DNA from: Pseudodesulfovibrio nedwellii
GTDB taxonomy: Bacteria; Desulfobacterota; Desulfovibrionia; Desulfovibrionales; Desulfovibrionaceae
NCBI RefSeq assembly: GCF_027923765.1
Contig: NZ_AP026709.1
Coordinates: 3,151,501-3,215,500, forward strand
DNA: 64,000 nucleotides
Reading direction: 5' to 3'
Shown here: positions 54,348-63,739 of the stretch, in pieces
Numbering within the stretch: the stretch's first letter is position 1
How the letters are laid out: each line of letters starts with the position of its first letter
Made by a program: the position numbers and the translations under genes
Notes under the pieces: model-generated
The model's input: only the letters and a program-made list of their open reading frames with translations
The model's database searches: none
Told to the model about the DNA's origin: nothing

Positions 54348-54896
54348 ATGAATTTACTTATCAGTATAGTGCTCGCAGTGGCACTGCTCATTGCAACCAT
54401 CACCGACATCAAAAACCAGCGTATATATAACTGGCTCACCTTTCCGGTCATTCTGGCCGGGTTCGCCACACATACCGTGTTCGGCGGGGTCGAAGGGCTG
54501 CAGTTCGCCGCAGGCGGATTCGCTCTCGGATTTATCGCCATGGCGTTTCCATATTTTTTAGGTGTGATGGGTGCGGGTGATGTGAAGTTGATGGCTGGAG
54601 TTGGAGCATGGCTCGGTTTCTCCAGCACCTTGACTGCTTTTTTATTCACCTGCATTGCTGGCGGCATTTATGGCCTCGGCGTGCTTGCCTTTGACAGAAA
54701 GGCCTTCAAGGCCGTCATGGGCAATCTTGTGAATACCTTCTCTGTCTTCGTGGCGACCCGAAAGTTCAATTTTGCCCTTACCAATACAGAAAAGGTCCTG
54801 CCTCGGCTTTGCTACGGCGTGGCCATTGCCGTGGGCACCGCAACTGCCATGATTTTACATGCATGGCAGACCGGTGCTGTCCATGGCAGTTATTAA
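54348..54896 (+). CDS. tadV: Prepilin peptidase CpaA/TadV
   Basis: 182 aa, five to six membrane helices. The two catalytic aspartates of type IV prepilin peptidases are visible: D20 in ATITDIKNQRIYNW and D78 in GAGDVKLMAG. It lacks the cytoplasmic methylase domain of PilD, as expected for TadV. It cleaves Flp and the TadE-like pseudopilins. Confidence 0.94.
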   Translation: MNLLISIVLAVALLIATITDIKNQRIYNWLTFPVILAGFATHTVFGGVEGLQFAAGGFALGFIAMAFPYFLGVMGAGDVKLMAGVGAWLGFSSTLTAFLFTCIAGGIYGLGVLAFDRKAFKAVMGNLVNTFSVFVATRKFNFALTNTEKVLPRLCYGVAIAVGTATAMILHAWQTGAVHGSY

Positions 54897-54908
54897 AGGA
54901 GGGACGTC

Positions 54909-55727
54909 ATGAGTAAGTCCAAGAGAGCCCTGATACAAATTACCTTGTCATTGATTCTGGCAATCGTAGCCGGTGTGCTGATCTTTCAGTGGTCTAGCAA
55001 TGTGACTCGAAAAGGACCTGTTCAGCAGGTTGCCGAAACGGTTCCTGTGGTCGTGGCCAAGGTGGATATTAATCGCGGTCTCAAGCTGACCGAAGAAATG
55101 ATGGAAGTTCGCAAGTACACCAAGGATTCTCGTCCTTCAGGTGCATTTTCAGATCCCGGCCAGCTTCTTGGTCGTGTAGTCAATCAATCAGTTGGTGCTA
55201 ATGAAGCCGTAACAACCATGCGGTTGGCTGATGAATCCGTTATTGGCGGTGGTGTCAGTGCCCTTATTGAACCTGGCATGCGTGCCATGGGCGTCAAGGG
55301 TAACGAGGTTATGGGGTTGTCCGGGTTCGTTCGTCCCGGCGATAAAGTGGACGTCATCGTCACGTTGGTCGTCGGTCGAGAAGAAATTCCTGTCACCAAG
55401 CTCGTGCTTGAAAATATCAAGGTTATCGCCACCGGCATACAACTGACTCCGCCTGACGAAGAAGGTAAGGCCGCGAGTGTGGATGTCTACACTTTGGAAT
55501 TGAGCCCGCCGCAAAGCGAACGTCTGGCATTGGCTGCAACTCAAGGCACCTTGAATTTCGCTCTTCGTAATGAGCAGGATGAAAAGATGGTTCGAACGAC
55601 CGGTTCCAATATTCCCAAGACTCTTGCAGCTCTGCGTCCCAGTGCGCCAACTCGCCATATTAAACGAAAGAAGACCGACAAGGTCGAAGTCATTACCGGC
55701 GCCATGCGCTCGTCGGTTAAGTTTTAG
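54909..55727 (+). CDS. cpaB: Pilus assembly protein CpaB/RcpC
   Basis: 272 aa. AAAGGAGG before the ATG. One N-terminal membrane helix, then a SAF/AFP-like domain (VPVVVAKVDINRGLKLTEEMM...) and the MRAMGVKGNEVMGLSGFVRPGDKVDVIVTL segment typical of CpaB/RcpC. It probably modifies or gates the outer membrane secretin encoded next. Confidence 0.93.
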   Translation: MSKSKRALIQITLSLILAIVAGVLIFQWSSNVTRKGPVQQVAETVPVVVAKVDINRGLKLTEEMMEVRKYTKDSRPSGAFSDPGQLLGRVVNQSVGANEAVTTMRLADESVIGGGVSALIEPGMRAMGVKGNEVMGLSGFVRPGDKVDVIVTLVVGREEIPVTKLVLENIKVIATGIQLTPPDEEGKAASVDVYTLELSPPQSERLALAATQGTLNFALRNEQDEKMVRTTGSNIPKTLAALRPSAPTRHIKRKKTDKVEVITGAMRSSVKF

Positions 55728-55736
55728 GGGGACGTC

Positions 55737-57149
55737 ATGATACGTATCCAATCTATACGAAACCTCTTGGTCGTATTGGCCTATGTTATGGTGTTGTTTA
55801 TTCCTTCACCGATGCATGCCAAGACAACTGACGTGATTAAGTTAACGCTTGGCAAGTCCCTTGTCATCGACACCGATTTTAAGGTGAGTCGGGTCTCACT
55901 GGCTTCCGATACTCTGGTTTCCATAGTGGTCCTTTCCCCTCGGCAGATATATCTGACCGGTAATGAACTTGGTTCTACGACTCTGACATTGTGGTCCAAC
56001 GGCAATGTAGCGGATGTGTTCGACGTTACAGTGACCCCGAACATGACACATCTCAAGCGGATGATTCATGAGGTTATGCCCAATGAAAAGAATATCAAGG
56101 TCCTGACTTCGGGCGAATCCGTTACTTTGGCCGGACATGTGTCCAATACTTCGAATTTGTCGTCCGTCCTTGCTTTGGCCGAAGCTGCGGCTCCTGACAA
56201 GGTTGTTAATCTACTGACTGTGGACGGTATCCAACAGGTTATGTTGGAAGTTCGTGTGGCCGAAATGTCCCGTTCCGTGACCAAACGTCTGGGCGTGAAT
56301 TTTGCGGCTATCGGTTCCAATTTTTCCATCTATTCCATTATTAATAATCTGACGAAGTTCAACGCTGAAGATAGCGTCTTCGAATTGACTGACAATATCA
56401 CATTCGACGGAGCATACCGCACCGGGAGCACAACCATTTTTGGCATGATCGACGCTCTTAAGGCCAATGGTTTGGTCCGAATGCTGGCTGAGCCGAATTT
56501 GACCTGTGTGTCGGGCGAGTCTGCTGAATTTTTGGTTGGCGGCGAAGTCCCTATTCCCATGCCCGGACCTTTGGGCAATGTCGCCATTGATTACAAACCG
56601 TTTGGTATTGGTCTCAAGTTTACGGCTACGGTCATGAGCTCCGGTTTGATTAATTTACAAGTCAACCCGGAAGTCTCTGAACTGGATTATTCCAAGAGCG
56701 TTTCCGTGTCTGGATATGAAATCCCGACAATATCCACTCGTCGCGCCAATACCGTGGTGGAATTGGGAGACGGCCAATCCTTTGTTATCGCTGGTTTGAT
56801 TAGCGATTCCCTTAAGGAAAATTCAAATAAGTTCCCTGGGCTGGGTGAAGTCCCGGTGCTTGGCATGCTGTTCAGTTCCAAGGATTTCACGAGCAACAAA
56901 ACCGAGTTGGTGGTTCTGGTAACAGCCCATTTGGCAAAGCCGGTGGACATGGCCTCTCAGACCCTTCCCACGGATGGGTTCAAGGAGCCGAGCGATAGTG
57001 AATTTTATCTTTTCGGTCTCATGGAAGGAATGGGCGGGTCAGACACGACCAAGGTTGCAGGAGCCAGTTCTGGTGCTGCGGAGCCTGGAACAGTCGTCCG
57101 GCCTGAAAGTGGATTTGACGGTGAGTTCGGCCACGCTTGGCCGCAATAG
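55737..57149 (+). CDS. cpaC: Tad secretin CpaC/RcpA
   Basis: 470 aa. Signal peptide ends MHA. An N-terminal pilus-secretin domain (LTLGKSLVIDTDFKVSRVSLASD, ...TTLTLWSNGNVADVFDVTV), a BON-like repeat region, then the secretin core: EVRVAEMSRSVTKRLGVNF, LAEPNLTCVSGESAEFLVGGEVPIP and a VVELGDGQSFVIAGLIS segment. Forms the outer membrane pore for the Flp pilus. It starts 9 bp after cpaB. Confidence 0.95.
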   Translation: MIRIQSIRNLLVVLAYVMVLFIPSPMHAKTTDVIKLTLGKSLVIDTDFKVSRVSLASDTLVSIVVLSPRQIYLTGNELGSTTLTLWSNGNVADVFDVTVTPNMTHLKRMIHEVMPNEKNIKVLTSGESVTLAGHVSNTSNLSSVLALAEAAAPDKVVNLLTVDGIQQVMLEVRVAEMSRSVTKRLGVNFAAIGSNFSIYSIINNLTKFNAEDSVFELTDNITFDGAYRTGSTTIFGMIDALKANGLVRMLAEPNLTCVSGESAEFLVGGEVPIPMPGPLGNVAIDYKPFGIGLKFTATVMSSGLINLQVNPEVSELDYSKSVSVSGYEIPTISTRRANTVVELGDGQSFVIAGLISDSLKENSNKFPGLGEVPVLGMLFSSKDFTSNKTELVVLVTAHLAKPVDMASQTLPTDGFKEPSDSEFYLFGLMEGMGGSDTTKVAGASSGAAEPGTVVRPESGFDGEFGHAWPQ

Positions 57150-57167
57150 GAACGTGCGGAGGATATC

Positions 57168-57449
57168 ATGCAGAATTTTCTGATTTATCTAGCCATCGTG
57201 GGAATCATGCTCCAAGCCGGCTGCGGTTCAATGTATGAAGTGGACCACACCACGCCGCCTTTTGGCAGTTCTGTCCACATGGCTCTGAAGAGCCAGACCG
57301 CCAACCCTGAAGCTGGCTCCGACGCACCGGTCGTTGGAATCGACGGCAAGTATGCTGCCAAAGCTGCTGAAAAGTATCAGGCTGGTCCCAAGGAAAAGAA
57401 GGAGCGGGCATCTGGTTCGACTTTTGGCGTCGTCGAGGTCCAGAACTGA
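57168..57449 (+). CDS. Small CpaD/RcpB-like lipoprotein
   Basis: 93 aa. Lipoprotein signal with lipobox LQAGC (C19). The short mature part has FGSSVHMALKSQTANPE and VVGIDGKYAAKAAEKYQAGP, which recalls the C-terminal FG...Q..NP....G.DG..A..A...Y pattern of CpaD, a much longer outer-membrane partner of the secretin. It stands in the cpaD position between secretin and TadZ genes. Confidence in the family link is moderate. Confidence 0.75.
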   Translation: MQNFLIYLAIVGIMLQAGCGSMYEVDHTTPPFGSSVHMALKSQTANPEAGSDAPVVGIDGKYAAKAAEKYQAGPKEKKERASGSTFGVVEVQN

Positions 57450-57547
57450 TGCGTGGTTCAGGACACTTCGAGTATTGGCCCGAGCTTGTTCTCCTTGTGC
57501 TGATGTTGAGTGTTCTTATCCTGAATTTTACAGTGTTTGAAAATTAG
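57449..57547 (+). CDS. 32-residue single-helix membrane microprotein in the tad operon
   Basis: The ATG at 57449 overlaps the stop of the CpaD-like gene (TGATG), so translational coupling is likely. The product has an acidic/aromatic N-terminus (RGSGHFEYWPE), one hydrophobic helix of about 18 residues (LVLLVLMLSVLILNFTVF) and ends at TAG 57547. The next gene starts 79 bases later. It has no known family I can name. A small inner-membrane subunit of the pilus machine is possible; a chance frame cannot be excluded. Confidence 0.55.
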   Translation: MRGSGHFEYWPELVLLVLMLSVLILNFTVFEN

Positions 57548-57626
57548 TGGTTGTACGGGGAAGACGGCGGGCGGCTTGCTCAGACCGTTGTACAGCCTAA
57601 AGAGGACTTTAGGGAGAGGGGGAACC

Positions 57627-58811
57627 ATGAATAGCAGAATTATACCGATCTCGTTGGCAATCAGCGACAAGGAACAGCGTAAGCTCTTTGAGCAGATGAT
57701 CGCTGGCAATCCCATGGTTCGCCTTGTTGAAGACGACGCCGAAGAAATGGGAGTTCTCATTTACGAACCCGGTGACTCTGTTGAAGAAGACATGCCGCAT
57801 GTCATTCAGGCTCTTGAAACCGGACAGGCCGAGGACGTTTATCTGGTCGGTAACAATGCTGACCCAGAGATCCTTATCCGCGCCATGCGGAGTGGTATTC
57901 GTGAATTCATAAAGTACCCGGTGGATGAAAATGATTTTCGCGCTGCCATCATTCGGACGGCCATGCGTTCCAGCCTGGGTGCAGATGAAGGTGAGAAGGG
58001 CAAAATATTTACAGTGCTCGGCAGTAAGTCCGGCATGGGAGTGACGTCTCTGGCTGTGAATTTGGCCTCGATTTTGAACGCGCGTAATCCCGGTAGCACC
58101 ATTCTTGTCGATTTGCGTCGTCCTGGTGGAGAGACCCCGTATTTTCTGGATCTGAAGTATGAATACACTTGGGGTGAATTGGTCGAAGACATTTCCCGTC
58201 TGGATGGGATCTACCTTCGTAGCGTGGTGGCCGAACATGAATCTGGCCTGCACGTATTGCCCGGTCCTTCCGGTTTTGAGCGTCCTGATCCTCATTCTCT
58301 GTTCCTTATTCTGGAGCAGCTTCGTAGTAATTATGAGCATGTGATCGTTGATACTGCATATCCCCATGACGAAGTGCTTCCCAAGGAAGTGGAACAGGCC
58401 GATTCCATTCTCATCGCTTTGCAATTGAGCTTGCCGTGTCTCGCCCGGACTTCTCGTTTGATGGATTCCATTCGTAGTCAGGATCCGGACAGTGAACGGC
58501 GTATGAAGCTTGTTGCCAATCGCGTGGCAAAGAACTCGACCATTGGTGTGAGCGAAGCCATGGAAGTGTTGGACCGCGAAATTGTCTGGGTGATTCCCGA
58601 AGACAGTGATTCCTCTTTGTCTGCTATTAATCAAGGCACACCTCTGGTTTTGGCTTACCCCAAGTCTCCTGCCACCAAGGCCATTCAGGGCATGGTGACA
58701 ACTTTGGTTCCCGTACCCAAGAAGGCCAAGAAAGGATTTTCTCTGCCGTTCGCTTCTTTCTTTAAAAAGAAGAACAAGGATGATGATCATCTTGCAGGAG
58801 CGTCCTTATGA
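57627..58811 (+). CDS. tadZ: TadZ/CpaE-type ATPase-like localisation protein
   Basis: 394 aa from ATG 57627 (GAGGGGGAACC). An atypical receiver-like N-terminal domain is followed by a MinD/ParA-like domain. The deviant Walker A reads [13 protein letters not shown]: the signature Lys is kept but the P-loop Lys is Val, so nucleotide hydrolysis may be lost, as in several TadZ proteins. TadZ places the pilus machine at the cell pole. The stop overlaps the tadA start by 4 bp. Confidence 0.92.
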   Translation: MNSRIIPISLAISDKEQRKLFEQMIAGNPMVRLVEDDAEEMGVLIYEPGDSVEEDMPHVIQALETGQAEDVYLVGNNADPEILIRAMRSGIREFIKYPVDENDFRAAIIRTAMRSSLGADEGEKGKIFTVLGSKSGMGVTSLAVNLASILNARNPGSTILVDLRRPGGETPYFLDLKYEYTWGELVEDISRLDGIYLRSVVAEHESGLHVLPGPSGFERPDPHSLFLILEQLRSNYEHVIVDTAYPHDEVLPKEVEQADSILIALQLSLPCLARTSRLMDSIRSQDPDSERRMKLVANRVAKNSTIGVSEAMEVLDREIVWVIPEDSDSSLSAINQGTPLVLAYPKSPATKAIQGMVTTLVPVPKKAKKGFSLPFASFFKKKNKDDDHLAGASL

Positions 58812-60211
58812 ACCTCGCAGATCGATTGAATAGAAATGCCGCCAAGCGTGGCTCTGTTGTCGTAGATAAAGGCAAGGCTCGCGGTAAGGCTGTCTCTTCG
58901 TCTATTTCCAAAACTGAGGCGCAGGAACATTATTTTGATATCAAGACTCGCATTCATGATCGTCTTATCGACATGATCGATCTGTCGTTGTTGGATTCCC
59001 TGAGCGAAATGGAAATGCGGTCGGAAATCGCCAAGGTTACCGAAGGGTTGCTTTGGGAAGAATTTCAGAATGCGCCGTTGAATCTGGCTGAACGCAAGCG
59101 GATGCTGGCTGAAATTCAGGATGAGGTTATTGGTCTCGGTCCTCTGGAGCCTTTTGTTCAGGATCCTACGGTTAACGATATTTTGGTCAACGGCTACAAA
59201 CAGATTTATGTTGAGCGTTCGGGCAAGTTGGAACTGACTCCGGCTCGCTTCAAGGATGACGATCACCTGCGTAAGATTATTGACCGTATCGTGTCTTTGG
59301 TAGGACGCCGTATTGATGAATCCCAACCTTTGTGTGACGCCCGTCTGCTGGATGGCTCACGTGTCAACGCAGTTATTCCGCCGTTGGCTATCGACGGCCC
59401 TTCGCTGTCCATTCGTAAGTTTTCCAAGGATCCATTGGAAATTGCTGATTTGATCGGGTTCAACTCTCTGACCCAGCAAATGGCTCAACTCATGGAAGGC
59501 ATAGTCGAGGCCCAGCTTAACGTGCTTATTTCAGGCGGTACCGGTTCCGGCAAGACCACGCTCCTCAACTGCATGTCACGTAACGTGCCCGAAGATGAAC
59601 GAGTCGTCACCATTGAGGACGCCGCAGAATTGCAACTCAAGCAGGCTCATGTCGTCCGGCTGGAAACCCGACCGGCCAATATCGAAGGCAAGGGCGAAAT
59701 CACCATGCGTGATTTGGTCAAGAACTGTCTGCGTATGCGCCCTGATCGCATCATCGTAGGTGAGGTTCGTTCCTCCGAGGCTTTGGATATGCTCCAAGCC
59801 ATGAACACCGGTCATGATGGCTCCCTGACGACTATTCACGCCAATACGCCGCGTGACGCCTTGATGCGTCTGGAAACCATGATTTCCATGGCCGGATTGA
59901 GTCTTTCACCTATATCAATGAAGCGGTATATTTCTTCGGCCATCGACGTCATCATTCAGGCAACTCGTTTGGTGGACGGTACCAGAAAGGTCATCTCCAT
60001 TCAGGAGGTCACAGGCATGGAAGGTGAAATGATCACCATGCAGGAAATTTTCGCCTATGATCAGACCGGCGTCAGCAAGGATGGCAAGGTGGAAGGGCGT
60101 TTTACTGCTCGCGGTATTCGTCCCAAGTTTGCGGACAAGCTGGAACGTATGGGATTTTCTTTCCCCACGGATATGTTCCATGTGGCTCCCAAGCCCATGA
60201 GGAAGGAGTAA
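58808..60211 (+). CDS. tadA: Tad secretion ATPase TadA/CpaF
   Basis: 467 aa. Walker [12 protein letters not shown], Asp box [12 protein letters not shown], Walker [21 protein letters not shown] and His box [12 protein letters not shown] match the bifunctional assembly/retraction ATPases of the VirB11/PilT class. Cytosolic motor for Flp pilus extension. Coupled to tadZ (ATGA) and 3 bp before tadB. Confidence 0.97.
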   Translation: MNLADRLNRNAAKRGSVVVDKGKARGKAVSSSISKTEAQEHYFDIKTRIHDRLIDMIDLSLLDSLSEMEMRSEIAKVTEGLLWEEFQNAPLNLAERKRMLAEIQDEVIGLGPLEPFVQDPTVNDILVNGYKQIYVERSGKLELTPARFKDDDHLRKIIDRIVSLVGRRIDESQPLCDARLLDGSRVNAVIPPLAIDGPSLSIRKFSKDPLEIADLIGFNSLTQQMAQLMEGIVEAQLNVLISGGTGSGKTTLLNCMSRNVPEDERVVTIEDAAELQLKQAHVVRLETRPANIEGKGEITMRDLVKNCLRMRPDRIIVGEVRSSEALDMLQAMNTGHDGSLTTIHANTPRDALMRLETMISMAGLSLSPISMKRYISSAIDVIIQATRLVDGTRKVISIQEVTGMEGEMITMQEIFAYDQTGVSKDGKVEGRFTARGIRPKFADKLERMGFSFPTDMFHVAPKPMRKE

Positions 60212-60214
60212 ACC

Positions 60215-61186
60215 ATGCAGTTGACTCTTATCATTAGCGGCGTGGCCGTACTTATTATTTTTTTGCTTGTCATGGGTGTAAGTTCTCTCATGCAATCGGG
60301 GGCGGACAAGGCTGATCAGAAGATTAAGAGCCGACTCAAAGCTCTGGCCCTGACCGATGCGAATGCAGAAAATATTGATCTGGTCCTTCGTGAAGCGGCC
60401 ATGAGTGAGGTTCCCTGGTTTAACCGTTTGCTCGAAAAGATGCGTTGGGCGTCCAGCCTCGAAAGTCTCATTTATCAGGCGGACGCAAAGGGAACGGCTG
60501 GTATTTATTTGTTGGTCTGCGCTTTGCTTGCTGTGATCGGGGTTTATGCTGGCAGTTTCTCCGGTAGATGGTTGGTCAGCATTGCAGCTGGTTCTTTGCT
60601 TGGATATTTCCCGATCATGCGGCTGAAGGGCATGAAGAGAAAGCGCATGAATCGTTTTCAGAAGCAACTGCCAGAAGCTCTCGATCTCATGGCTCGTGCG
60701 CTCAAGGCCGGACATACTTTCGGCGGTGGCATGCGCATGGTCGCGGATGAGTTTGATGCACCTATCGGCCCCGAGTTCGGTCAGACTTTGGACGAGATTA
60801 ACTACGGCATGGACGTGGATAGAGCTTTGCTCAGTCTTCAGAGTCGGGTGGACTGCACTGATCTCAAGTTTTTCATTGTTTCCGTGAATATCCAGCGTGA
60901 AACCGGTGGAAATCTCGCCGAAATCATAGCCAAGATCGCGGAACTGGTGCGGGAGCGATTTGCCTTGTTCGGCAAGATTAAGGTGCTTTCCGCGGAAGGG
61001 CGAGTGTCTGCATATATTCTGACTTCGTTACCTTTTCTTCTGACCGGTATTCTGTTCTTGATCAACCCCGATTACGTCAGCCTTTTGTGGAAGCGTGAAC
61101 TCGGCCAAAACATGGTTTGGACCGCATCTATTTCTGTTGTTATGGGTATCCTCGTTATCCGCAAGATCATTAAGATTAAGGTCTAG
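60215..61186 (+). CDS. tadB: Tad inner-membrane platform protein TadB
   Basis: 323 aa. One N-terminal helix, two central helices (GIYLLVCALLAVIGVYAG...LGYFPIM), then the T2SF domain (QLPEALDLMARALKAGHTFGGGM...) and two C-terminal helices. Forms with TadC the inner-membrane platform on which TadA acts. GGAG lies before the ATG. Confidence 0.95.
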   Translation: MQLTLIISGVAVLIIFLLVMGVSSLMQSGADKADQKIKSRLKALALTDANAENIDLVLREAAMSEVPWFNRLLEKMRWASSLESLIYQADAKGTAGIYLLVCALLAVIGVYAGSFSGRWLVSIAAGSLLGYFPIMRLKGMKRKRMNRFQKQLPEALDLMARALKAGHTFGGGMRMVADEFDAPIGPEFGQTLDEINYGMDVDRALLSLQSRVDCTDLKFFIVSVNIQRETGGNLAEIIAKIAELVRERFALFGKIKVLSAEGRVSAYILTSLPFLLTGILFLINPDYVSLLWKRELGQNMVWTASISVVMGILVIRKIIKIKV

Positions 61187-61195
61187 GAGGTCGTC

Positions 61196-62152
61196 ATGAG
61201 TGAAGCACAATTGATTCCTCTGTTTGCGGCAGGCCTTGCCTTTGTTTCTGTCCTCTTGGGCGGTTACGGTCTTATCGGTTATTTGAGTGGAGCCAATGAT
61301 ACGGCCAAGCTTAAGGAGCGTGTCTCTGGGACTACGATCAAACGGTCTGAAGCCTTGGCCGCACCCTTGACCTCCATGGTCAAGAATTCCCTGAAGTTCT
61401 TTGGCCGTATGGGGTCCAAGATTGGTCCGACCGAAGTCGATGAAATCGACAAGAATCGTATGCGACTGATTCAGGCTGGATTGCGTACGGCTGACTCTTA
61501 TAAAATCTTTCAGGGCATTAAGGGCTGTTTGGCTATCGGGCTGTCTGGCGGATTCTTGCTTTTCCGTTTTCTTTTTTCACCGGACATAAGTGTGGCGATC
61601 TCTGCGTTTAGCGCAGTGTTTCTTGCTACTATTGGTGTATATGGGCCTGAATATTGGCTGACCAAGAAGATTGCCAGGCGCAAGCTGACAGTGTCCGACG
61701 AATTGCCAGATGCTCTGGATCTTCTTGTGGTTTGTGTCGAATCCGGCATGGGGCTTGATCAGGCTATTGATCGGGTCTGTCATGAACTCAGACGATCTGG
61801 TCCTGTCATCAGTTCGGAATTTAAACTCCTGACTTTGGAGTTGCGGGCAGGCAAGTCCCGTTCCGAGGCTCTGCGCTCTTTGGCGGAGCGGGTCGGGATG
61901 GATGATCTGAACAGTTTGACTTCATTACTTATCCAGGCGGACGCTTTTGGCATCAGCGTTGGTCGTACCCTGCGAGTCTACTCGGACGCCATGCGCATCA
62001 AGCGCTCCCAGCGCGCCGAGGAAAAGGCCGCCAAGATGCCGGTGTTGCTGCTTCTTCCCCTGATTGCGTTCATCCTTCCCGCTCTGTTCGTGACGATCCT
62101 CGGACCTGCGGTAATTATGAGCATGGATATGTTCTCAGCGATGAACCATTAG
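61196..62152 (+). CDS. tadC: Tad inner-membrane platform protein TadC
   Basis: 318 aa, paralogous to TadB: T2SF domain with ELPDALDLLVVCVESGMGLDQAI and C-terminal helices (MPVLLLLPLIAFILPALFVTILGP). Starts 9 bp after tadB. Both platform proteins being present argues for a functional system. Confidence 0.95.
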   Translation: MSEAQLIPLFAAGLAFVSVLLGGYGLIGYLSGANDTAKLKERVSGTTIKRSEALAAPLTSMVKNSLKFFGRMGSKIGPTEVDEIDKNRMRLIQAGLRTADSYKIFQGIKGCLAIGLSGGFLLFRFLFSPDISVAISAFSAVFLATIGVYGPEYWLTKKIARRKLTVSDELPDALDLLVVCVESGMGLDQAIDRVCHELRRSGPVISSEFKLLTLELRAGKSRSEALRSLAERVGMDDLNSLTSLLIQADAFGISVGRTLRVYSDAMRIKRSQRAEEKAAKMPVLLLLPLIAFILPALFVTILGPAVIMSMDMFSAMNH

Positions 62153-62177
62153 GCGTAACAAGCCAAGGAGAATTCCT

Positions 62178-63530
62178 ATGTATAAGATCACTATCATTGC
62201 CATGACACTTATTGCCGGATTGATATTTTCCGGTTGCGCGGTCAAGTCCCAAGACGACATGACTTTTGACGAACTGGCTTACGGCGAGGAAAGTTCGGTC
62301 AAGTTGTCCAGCGAACAACATGAGCAGGTGGGCGATGGATATATCCGTCGTGCCAAGCCGGAAATGGCACTCATGCATTACAACAAGGCCATCGAATTGG
62401 ACGAGAACAATCTCGACGTTCGCGTGAAGCGAGGCCACATGTTGGTGACGGAAGGATTGGATGAGCAGGCTTTGGCCGAGTTTAACAACGTATTGGAACG
62501 AAACAGCGACCATGCCATTGCTAATGAGGCTGCTGGCGGTGTCTACTTCCGTGCCGGGTTGTTTGACGAAGCTCAGACCTATCTGGAAAAAGCCGTGAAA
62601 CTTAATCCTATGCTTTGGAAGGCGCATAACTATCTGGGCATTCTTATGGATCGGGACGCAGAGTATGACATGGCTGCCAAATATTTTGCCCGCGCTCTTG
62701 AACTGCATCAGGGCAATGGGACCGATGAAATTTACAACAATCTTGGTGTGGTTCATATCGCTCGCAAACAGTATGGGCAGGCAATCGAGTCTTTCCGTCT
62801 GGCCTTGAAGTCCGGTGGTGTTTCGGTGCGTACCTATAACAATCTCGGGTTGGCATTGACCCGCCTCGGGCGACTGGATGAAGCTTTGGAATCCTTCAAG
62901 TATGCAGGTGGAGAGGCCAAGGCTTACAATAACCTTGGGTATGTTCTTTTGACCGATAATGAGCCGGGTAAGGCTGTTCCTTATTTCGAGATGGCTCTTG
63001 AGCTTTCTCCCACATATTACGTCAAGGCTGCCGACAACCTGAAGCGTGCCCGCCTCGCGGCTCGTTTTCAGAAGAATGGCACCAAGACACAATTAAGCGG
63101 TTCCACCCCGAACCCGCTGCTTCGTCAGTCTTTCCCCGACACGAAGCAGCTCCCCGGCGGGCCTGCGGCATCTCCCGCGTCCGCAGGCTCGCCACTTCCT
63201 ACCACTGATATTCAGAATGTATCACTGGAGGAGACGAGTGCCGGGGTTAACGATATACGAAGTGCGTCATACGGCCTGCATGTTAGTTCCTGGCGTGATG
63301 ACACCAGTGCTTTTGAACACTGTGCGACGCTGCGCAAGCAGGGGTTCGACACTTGGATTAACCAAGTGGACCTCGGTGAAAAGGGCATATGGTATCGTGT
63401 TTTGGTGGGTAATTTCGCTTCCATCAAAGACGCCAAAAATGAACGGTCTGACGTACTTGCCATTCTGAATCTCAAAAGAGCACCTGTATTTGAAAGGGTT
63501 ACTCCCAAGCCGGATGGATCACATTTGTAA
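62178..63530 (+). CDS. tadD: TadD-like TPR lipoprotein with C-terminal SPOR domain
   Basis: 450 aa. Lipobox FSGC (C20). About six TPR units fill residues 45-300 (MALMHYNKAIELDENNLDVRVKRG and so on), then a Pro/Ser-rich linker (LPGGPAASPASAGSPLP) and a SPOR-like domain (about 358-440: YGLHVSSWRDDTSAFEHCATLRKQGFDTW...WYRVLVGNFAS). TadD is the outer-membrane pilotin-like lipoprotein of Tad systems. The SPOR domain, which binds denuded peptidoglycan, is not part of standard TadD (usually about 250 aa). Confidence 0.92.
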   Translation: MYKITIIAMTLIAGLIFSGCAVKSQDDMTFDELAYGEESSVKLSSEQHEQVGDGYIRRAKPEMALMHYNKAIELDENNLDVRVKRGHMLVTEGLDEQALAEFNNVLERNSDHAIANEAAGGVYFRAGLFDEAQTYLEKAVKLNPMLWKAHNYLGILMDRDAEYDMAAKYFARALELHQGNGTDEIYNNLGVVHIARKQYGQAIESFRLALKSGGVSVRTYNNLGLALTRLGRLDEALESFKYAGGEAKAYNNLGYVLLTDNEPGKAVPYFEMALELSPTYYVKAADNLKRARLAARFQKNGTKTQLSGSTPNPLLRQSFPDTKQLPGGPAASPASAGSPLPTTDIQNVSLEETSAGVNDIRSASYGLHVSSWRDDTSAFEHCATLRKQGFDTWINQVDLGEKGIWYRVLVGNFASIKDAKNERSDVLAILNLKRAPVFERVTPKPDGSHL

Positions 63531-63597
63531 GAAGAAAGAATTGTGTAAATGAGATCGGATATGATGTGATAACCGTGAAAAAAAGTGAAATACACAG

Positions 63598-63637
63598 CAC
63601 CCCGGTCGGGCAGGAGTATCCTGACCGGTCCGGGGTG
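63598..63637 (+). terminator. Hairpin at the end of the tad operon
   Basis: CACCCCGG pairs with CCGGGGTG; an inner arm (CAGGA/TCCTG) with a bulge closes the loop GTA. A weak T-tract (TATCCTTTT) follows. Confidence 0.7.
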
Positions 63638-63739
63638 TATCCTTTTAATCGTAACCTTTCTTTTTCAAGCGGATTTCACTATATTCCTTTTAGAAATATG
63701 GCATCAATCAGGGACCTGAGCCAATTGGGGAGATACGAC

